This document shows positions 6,074 through 6,267 of a stretch of DNA of 6,267 bases, in pieces. The stretch is from contig CANFFA010000153.1 of NCBI GenBank assembly GCA_947445425.1, positions 1 to 6,267 on the forward strand, read 5' to 3'. The position numbers and the translations under genes were made by a program. The notes beneath the pieces are model-generated. The model ran no database searches. It saw nothing but the letters and a program-made list of their open reading frames with translations, and was not told the origin of the DNA. Source of the stretch: Paludibacteraceae bacterium. GTDB lineage: Bacteria; Bacteroidota; Bacteroidia; Bacteroidales; Paludibacteraceae. Each line of letters begins with the position of its first letter. The stretch's first letter is position 1.

Positions 6074-6267
6074 ATGAAGATAGAAGATTTAAAAACTTAA
6101 AAAATCACAAATAGATACAATCGAAATAAATTTACAAAGCTACAAAATATCATACAAGAAAAACACAATCAACAACTTATGCATTGACAAAACAAATTAC
6201 ATCAATAAAACTGATGGGGCAAAAGCAGATAAAATTGCAATTAAATCGCATAAATTAATCTTCTCTA
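6074..6267 (+). pseudogene. Possible frameshifted or partial gene at the right edge, unrecognised
   Basis: A short frame starts at ATG 6074 (MKIEDLKT) and stops at TAA 6098-6100. A second frame is open from 6093 to the end of the window (58 codons) with no ATG, GTG or TTG in it; it contains SYKKNTINNLCIDKTNYINK and then DGAKADKIAIKSHKLIFS. Removing one A from the A-run at 6091-6095 fuses the two into one frame of about 64 codons beginning MKIEDLKLKKSQID and still open at the edge. The other two forward frames contain several stops. I do not recognise the peptide; it is rich in Lys, Asn and Ile. It may be a broken gene, a sequencing error at a homopolymer, or a chance opening in A-rich DNA. 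No convincing promoter or ribosome binding site precedes it. Confidence 0.25.

Noticed and set aside
6086..6094. T TTA AAA, a possible -1 slippery heptamer in the short frame at 6074
   Set aside because: A -1 shift leads into a frame that stops six codons later (TAG at 6112-6114), whereas the long open frame is +1, so programmed -1 frameshifting does not explain it.
6135..6142. CAAAGCTA, a perfect reverse-strand TAnnTTTG box
   Set aside because: No CAAA (-33 on the reverse strand) lies at 17-21 bases and no reverse-strand gene follows; a chance match in A-rich sequence.

Overview
The window looks like an ordinary chromosomal stretch of an AT-rich member of the Bacteroidota. Four things support this: promoter-like sites of the Bacteroidota type (TTTG / TAnnTTTG), A-rich leaders without Shine-Dalgarno sequences ahead of the genes, a CCCCTAGCCCCTAAAGGGG-type palindrome of a kind common in this phylum, and an AAA ATPase with the C-terminal form typical of Bacteroidota. 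The genus cannot be decided from this sequence.

Layout, all on the + strand: (1) the last 46 codons of a gene that enters from the left, possibly a DUF4861-type protein, closed by a strong terminator; (2) tsaB, which serves the universal t6A37 tRNA modification, behind its own promoter; (3) an AAA_14/DUF4143 ATPase of the COG1373 type with a near-perfect promoter and a very short leader; (4) a 21-bp inverted repeat followed by a T-run, which probably ends transcription of the ATPase gene; (5) nifJ, a full-length single-chain pyruvate:ferredoxin (flavodoxin) oxidoreductase filling more than half the window, ended by its own terminator; (6) about 230 bases of A-rich sequence at the right edge, which hides a reading frame open to the window end that joins an upstream ATG only if one base is removed.

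The genes do not form a shared pathway. Each is separated from the next by a terminator, a promoter or a gap of more than 100 bases, so they read as independent transcription units: tRNA modification, an ATPase of unknown function, and central anaerobic carbon metabolism (pyruvate to acetyl-CoA with reduced ferredoxin or flavodoxin). nifJ shows strongly selected codon use, as expected for an abundant enzyme; the ATPase gene does not.

I found no CRISPR array, rRNA, tRNA, insertion sequence or clearly new multi-gene system. The points most worth a second look are a glutamine in the Walker B position of the ATPase (normally glutamate), the palindromic repeat next to a run of nine G, a perfect anti-SD match just after nifJ with no gene behind it, and the frameshifted reading frame at the right edge.
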